A stretch of DNA of 64,000 nucleotides from contig JAFREE010000125.1 of assembly GCA_019400425.1 (NCBI GenBank), forward strand, positions 1 through 64,000, written 5' to 3'. This document shows, piece by piece, positions 59,200-64,000 of the stretch. Made by a program: the position numbers and the translations under genes. This DNA comes from Hymenochaete sp. R1 (lineage: Eukaryota > Basidiomycota > Agaricomycetes > Hymenochaetales > Hymenochaetaceae). A model generated the notes under the pieces. The model was not told the origin of the DNA. It saw only the letters and a list, made by a program, of their open reading frames with translations, and ran no database searches. Each line of letters opens with the position of its first letter. Within the stretch, counting starts at the first letter, position 1.

Positions 59200-59872
59200 G
59201 CACTAAGGGGGTGAGTAAAAGAGGTTTGGGAGGATAGAACATGGAAGAATTATGATCGAAGTGTACTACAAGATGAAATGTTGTCTCCTTGTTTTTCCCT
59301 TTGCTAAAAATTGATGATAATTTCTTTTTCAATCCTCGTCGCCTTGATTTTGATCGGTCTGGATGACCTGTCTGAGAAGCGTGAGTTGCAACGATACGAA
59401 TACGGGGTTTTTCGAGTAATTAGCCGTGAGCGTGGCATAGGAAAGTAAGAAAATAAGTGTGAGTCTTTACTAATTGTGTCCAATGATCCTTCCTTTTCCC
59501 CATTTACATCCTCTCTATAGGATTATAAGGCAAGACATTCGTGTGAAGAGGGGATTATAGTAATTACTCGACGGATACGCCACGCTAGTACCAAACCTCT
59601 GCCATGCCATCCAACCCAAACACAAGTCCCGTTCTACCCGCAACCCGGCATTGTCCCCATCCCTCATCAGATGCCTTCCTATCGAGCCGGGACAGAGATT
59701 CAGAAACGAAATCGAAACCAAAAATCGAGAACCAACACGAAAAAAAGACATCGGCATCAGACATCGAATCCTAACTCACAGCGCTTCGAACGGACATGAA
59801 ACTTGAAACTTGGGACCATAGAGACAAGGACGGTAATAAATGTGAATACTGTGCCTATGCTCCCTCTCTGCG

Positions 59873-59901
59873 CCCCCCCCCCCCCCCCAAAAAAAAAAAA
59901 A
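59873..59901. repeat. C16A13 compound homopolymer
   Basis: Sixteen C immediately followed by thirteen A. Assembly or sequencing length error is possible in such a tract. Confidence 0.85.
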
Positions 59902-60024
59902 GTGCCGGAATATTCTAACTTCCTGTCCGTTTCCTCGCCGTACACCGGGGGGAGGGACGTAGATTCGATGCATCGACGATGTCGGGCGGCGTTCATGGCG
60001 TTTCGACGATGAACACCGGAGAGA

Positions 60025-60039
60025 GGGGGGGGGGGGGGG
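60025..60039. repeat. Homopolymer G15
   Basis: Fifteen G on the plus strand, about 125 bp after the C16A13 tract. Confidence 0.85.
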
Positions 60040-61612
60040 TAAAGGGAATTAGATCGCCAAGGACATGAGTGTGCGTCCATGTGGCGTTTCTTGTTCGTTC
60101 CTTGTCTCTTGTTTCTTATCAGAGGGAAGCGATGGACTGGGGACGGGTATGGGAAGGATTTAACCTAAGGTGGGCTAGCTAAGTTGGGCGCTCACTAGAT
60201 ACTTGCCGGACAATGACTCGGGACACAGCTCGGTGTTTCCGCTACCTCTGAATGCAAATTACAAGGACAAGGTGTGTGCGAGATCGATCGATGCAGAGAT
60301 TGGGGCGATGCGACGCAGGAATGCCTAAATGCTAAATGCGATGTGAGGGCGATGTGAATTGAGTTGAGGAGGTGCCGGACCTGGACCTAGACTCGGGGCT
60401 TCTCGGTGTGTCAAGTTCAAGGAATGGTACTTTGGATTGTTGAAGTGGCTTGAAGGCCCCGTGCCGCTTTGTTCGCATTATTATTTTCATCTTGATGCTT
60501 ATATTTATGCTGATGGGACTGGCGGTATTCACATTTCGAACGAGGTGCACAGTCCAACTGGTCGCGTGGCACGATGGCTGTCACGGGCAGCCGCCTGCCT
60601 TGCCTACGAGTCAATAACAAAGGTGGTAAAGTGGCTAGTGGCCACTAATATTAATCAGGGCGTAAAAAAGGAGTCTGAAGGTGCGCAGAGATTGTCACTT
60701 ACCGATTCTTTTACCATCACATTATTGACGAGTGAAGAAAACAGATACAAGTTTTATCCCTTTCAACACAATGTCCGTCCTGAGCGGACGCTTCTGGACT
60801 GGACTGAAGCCTAGAAGACCTCCAGTCTGGACACACGAGTGGCACGGCTGGTTCACCGTAGTCAACGTTTGACTGTGAAAGTCGGGCAGGATTTCCCGGC
60901 CTCTAGACTTTCACGTATCTCCAGCAATTTTTTTTTTCGAATACCAATCCGCACTTGTCCATTCCTTTTGAGCGGCGAAGTGACAGACAGACAGAGAAGA
61001 AGGTCTGCTTGGAGAGTCGCTTGATGGTCTCTACCCAATCACAGACAGCGCATTGAAGTTGCACACCAGTCATTGCAGGATCTAGTACTAGTGCCAGTGC
61101 TTGCCCATGAAACCTTTATCAAGCACCACAAAAACGTGTGGGCTTCAGAGATGGAGCCTAAATGGAACAAAGGATCCGTAGCCATTAAGGCTGTATGGGT
61201 GTTGTGAGAGGAGCTTTTTAATTGCGCGCGCGTGAGCTGAGCGTCTGTGAGCGTTTGTGGAATGGGAGAGGTCCGGAGGTATGATCCGGATGGCGAAAGC
61301 GAAGGGCCAGTTGCTGAGTTGGAAACATGATGTTCTGGAAAGGAAAGTAAGTGTTGACTGAGTTTGAATAAAGTTAAGCTATTATATTACGTAATGTACT
61401 AGTTAGTAGATAAACGTGTGTATGGAGCGGCCGAAAACGGAAATTTGACGTCATTCGTGACCCAGTTGTACATAACAGGGGGACGATTGATTCGTCTCAC
61501 ATTCCATTCCATTACATCTCAACACCCTTCGCTCATCGTCGACACCAGTAGTAATCACCCTCACCGACGACGAGCAGCAGCGACAACGACAACGACAACG
61601 ACGACAACAAAC

Positions 61613-64000
61613 GATGGCGGGAGACCACAAATGCCCTGTATGCCAGGCGACGTTCACGCGACCGCAGCACGTCGCCCGACACATGCGATCCCGTAAGTGA
61701 ATTTCTCCACCCTCTCCATCCCCATCGTCGCCTGCTCCTCAAGCCCGCTCCCCGCTCCGCTCTGCCCTCCTTCCCCCCTACTCCACCCACCCATTAGAGT
61801 CTTTCTGCAGTCTAGACCCCTTCTTGTTGGAGGAGGCTATCCTCTCAATAAATATTTTCTATTCATTCTTCACTTTGCCTTTTAACCGCCATCATCGCCT
61901 TCCAAGACATTAATCAGGACACTGACCCTTGTCTTTTGTCGGCGCTGTAGACACCGGCGACAGACCTTACAAGTGCCAGCATTGCGGTGACCAATTCGCT
62001 CGAAGGTTGGTCGCCGAAAAATCTTGGCCTGTTGTTTGGTTCTGGTTCTAAACTCTGTTTGCTACGCAGTGATTTGTTATCTAGACACGTCAACAAGTGC
62101 CATGCCGGGGATAAACCGCCAACTACAACCGCTCCGACGAGGAGAAAGGGCCAGCATGGCCTCTCGACAACACGAGCCGCGACCTCGAAACAAGCTTGCG
62201 ATCAGTGTGTAATAGCAACCTTACCTTGCGATGGTGCAAACCCTTGTGGTACGTATTCTCCCACGCGGTCTATGCATTATGATGCTATACGAATTCATTG
62301 ACACCATTATTTTTCCATGCGCATATACACACTCTGATGACTCTTATGGACTTTCTGTGCGCCAGCCAAATGCATTCAAAGGAAAGCGCCATGCACATAT
62401 GTCAAATTTCAAAGGCAAACGGCGCCTTCAGGCCCAGGTCATAGACACAACGCCTCCCTTGATGGGAACTTATCCTCACTGTCTAACGCCGTACCTCGCC
62501 CAGAAGACCTTTTCCTCGTTCCACCAACAATGACAGTACCTTCGATGACCTCAGGCGGGACAGAGTTGTTCTATCCGAACCCGGGACCTTTTGCGTTCCA
62601 TCATCATCCAGGTGCGCAAGCTTGGGATAGTGATTCCCCCAATCCCCCTCCGTCGCTTAGTCTCTCCACATCGTCTTATGCAACAGATTCTGGTCCCGAA
62701 TCAGGCTCACCCCCTGACATGGCCGCTGCCGTCGCGCGATATCGAGCAGCATCGTTCCCGGGCAATGATGGAGGCTACTCCCAAGCAGGGCCTGCAGCCG
62801 GAATCTACTCAAACGCGGGAATGAACGAAATCTACGCTTTGCAGCAGGCCCATGCACAGCCTGGCGCAGGTCTGCACGATGCGTTCCAAATGTCGAACGA
62901 TTTCAGAATGCCAAGTTATCAACCTCAAAGAAAGATTGACGACAGCTTTGCACAGTACTTGCCTGGGTCCATACCAGGCAGCAGTGGAGATGCTTCTGGG
63001 TCGCTCGGCAATCCAAACACGTTCGATCCGAACTCGACTAACAACGCCAGCAATGGTTTCTATAACCTCAACATGCATGCTAGAAGAGGGTCTGTGGGCG
63101 CATTTAGTGATCATAGCAACAGCAACAGTTCCGCTCCGAATTCCGCTGCGTCATCGAGCGTGCATCTCCCGCTCGACTTTTCCGGAGATTCTGCGCCCGG
63201 ATCTTCCGGTCAGACACGGGATTTGGATGGAAATATGATGTATCACCAGCAATATGATGACGGTCAGCATCCACCTCCTTCAAGAGATGGAAGTCGAGTC
63301 GCGTCGAGCTTTGGGCTTATGTCGCTTGGAGATGGAAGGAATCCTGGTGACCAGCCGTTTTTAGCAAATGTAAATTTCGGTGATTTAGACATGAACGCCG
63401 GCGACCCCGTAGCAGACGGCAGCGGTGCGCCGTTCTTCTCGCAGCATGCGCTGAAGATGCCTCCACAAGATTCGACGCCGAGACCGTTCCTCTCTATGTC
63501 CGGTGGTGTTGGCGGGCTTTCGGGACTGAATGGCACGTTATCACTCAATAGTCCGCGCGGGGAACGCGATATGAGAGACAAGGAAGCTGAAATGCGCGAA
63601 TTGCGGGACTTCTGGAAACAATATCTGAGGACGCCCCTCACGGGTCCTTCGCTCGGTCAAACGCCGAAAGCGGAGTTACTCAACGGGCAAATAGGTATGG
63701 GTGGAATAGGTGACTACGGATGGAGTCTTGGCGGATTGGGAGTTGCAAATATAGGATTGGGCAGACCAACGCCGAAGCGGGGTTTATCGAGAGTTGCAAG
63801 TCTGCCGAGTGTTCGAACGCCCTCAGACGAGACTTTCTCAGCACTGACTCACCGAGCGAAAGACGTATACAATGGTAATCCTCCAAGCGGGCATGAGCAG
63901 CAACAGCAGGCGAACGGCGCAGGTGCCGTCAACCTTGCACATAGCCATAGTACGACGAATTTGCAATCCTCGGCCGGTCCGGGCACGAGCAACCTCGACG
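61613..64000 (+). CDS. Dual C2H2 and Zn2Cys6 transcription factor (3' end beyond window)
   Basis: Exons 61613..61691, 61950..62004, 62070..62248 and 62366 onward; about 630 codons are visible and the frame is still open at 64000. Two C2H2 fingers: CPVCQATFTRPQHVARHMRS completed by H from exon 2, and CQHCGDQFARSDLLSRH ending NKCH. About 40 residues later comes a canonical zinc cluster: ACDQCVIATLPCDGANPC then AKCIQRKAPC (spacing C2C6C5C2C6C). The remainder is Ser/Asn/Gly/Pro-rich, with a short charged helix (RDKEAEMRELRDFWKQYL) around residue 510. Fungal factors of this architecture exist, but I cannot assign an ortholog. Introns fall inside each zinc module. Confidence 0.9.

Larger units (their letters stand above)
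59200..61612. other. Intergenic region with homopolymer tracts
   Basis: About 2.4 kb. A 125-codon open frame at 60437-60814 lacks an ATG start and motifs. CA/GT-poor, with the homopolymers listed separately. Likely 3' flank of uricase and the long upstream region of the zinc-cluster factor. Confidence 0.45.

Noticed and set aside
60437..60814. Plus-strand 125-codon frame after uricase
   Set aside because: No ATG start, no motif, next to homopolymers.

Overview
The window is nuclear DNA from a filamentous basidiomycete, most likely a mushroom-forming agaricomycete. The evidence is dense short introns (mostly 47-70 nt, up to 15 per gene), compact intergenic spaces, a single-domain AA9 polysaccharide monooxygenase, a CaaX Ras, a Gti1/Pac2 (WOPR) regulator and a C2H2 plus Zn2Cys6 factor. 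Exon structures were built by hand from splice consensus, reading frame and recalled family sequence. Nearly all models keep frame exactly, but no alignment was run.

Layout. 0.5-2.9 kb: two diverged tandem copies of an unrecognised charged protein. 3.3-6.6 kb: ILV5 (minus) and a LENG1/CIR_N protein (plus). 8.8-11.3 kb: a PHO84-type phosphate transporter with a CACGTG/CACGTT promoter. 12.3-15.3 kb: a DUF1748 micro-protein and a Serinc/TDE1 membrane protein. 15.4-18.1 kb: RAD51D-like recombinase paralog and an AA9 LPMO (both minus). 20.5-22.1 kb: WOPR factor. 22.4-25.9 kb: TFB2 (TFIIH p52) and the proteasome chaperone Nas6/gankyrin, divergent across 153 bp. 26.1-29.8 kb: HSBP1-like, ICT1-like and AYR1-like SDR genes (minus). 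30.0-33.8 kb: an unresolved cysteine-rich locus and a Rieske/AIF-type flavoprotein. 34.2-37.1 kb: a seven-helix receptor with a very long tail. 38.5-42.6 kb: DNA polymerase eta and the complex I assembly factor CIA30, divergent across 186 bp. 43-44 kb: Ras. 44-48.9 kb: gene-poor, repeat-bearing DNA. 48.9-56.1 kb: C2H2 factor, DUF1295 membrane enzyme, SDE2. 56.7-59.2 kb: ATP synthase subunit g and urate oxidase. 61.6 kb to the end: a C2H2 plus Zn2Cys6 transcription factor cut by the window edge.

This is mostly conserved housekeeping sequence rather than one operon-like system. Two themes cut across genes. (1) Splicing: internal exons of 8, 13, 14, 14, 16, 18, 18, 20 and 20 nt and four apparent GC-AG introns are needed to restore conserved protein motifs; the window also carries SDE2, a splicing-linked ubiquitin-fold protein. 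(2) Genome maintenance: RAD51D, TFB2 and POLH each have ACGCGT (MluI cell-cycle box) motifs close upstream, paired in two of three cases, suggesting common G1/S control. The RAD51D paralog has a degraded Walker A loop.
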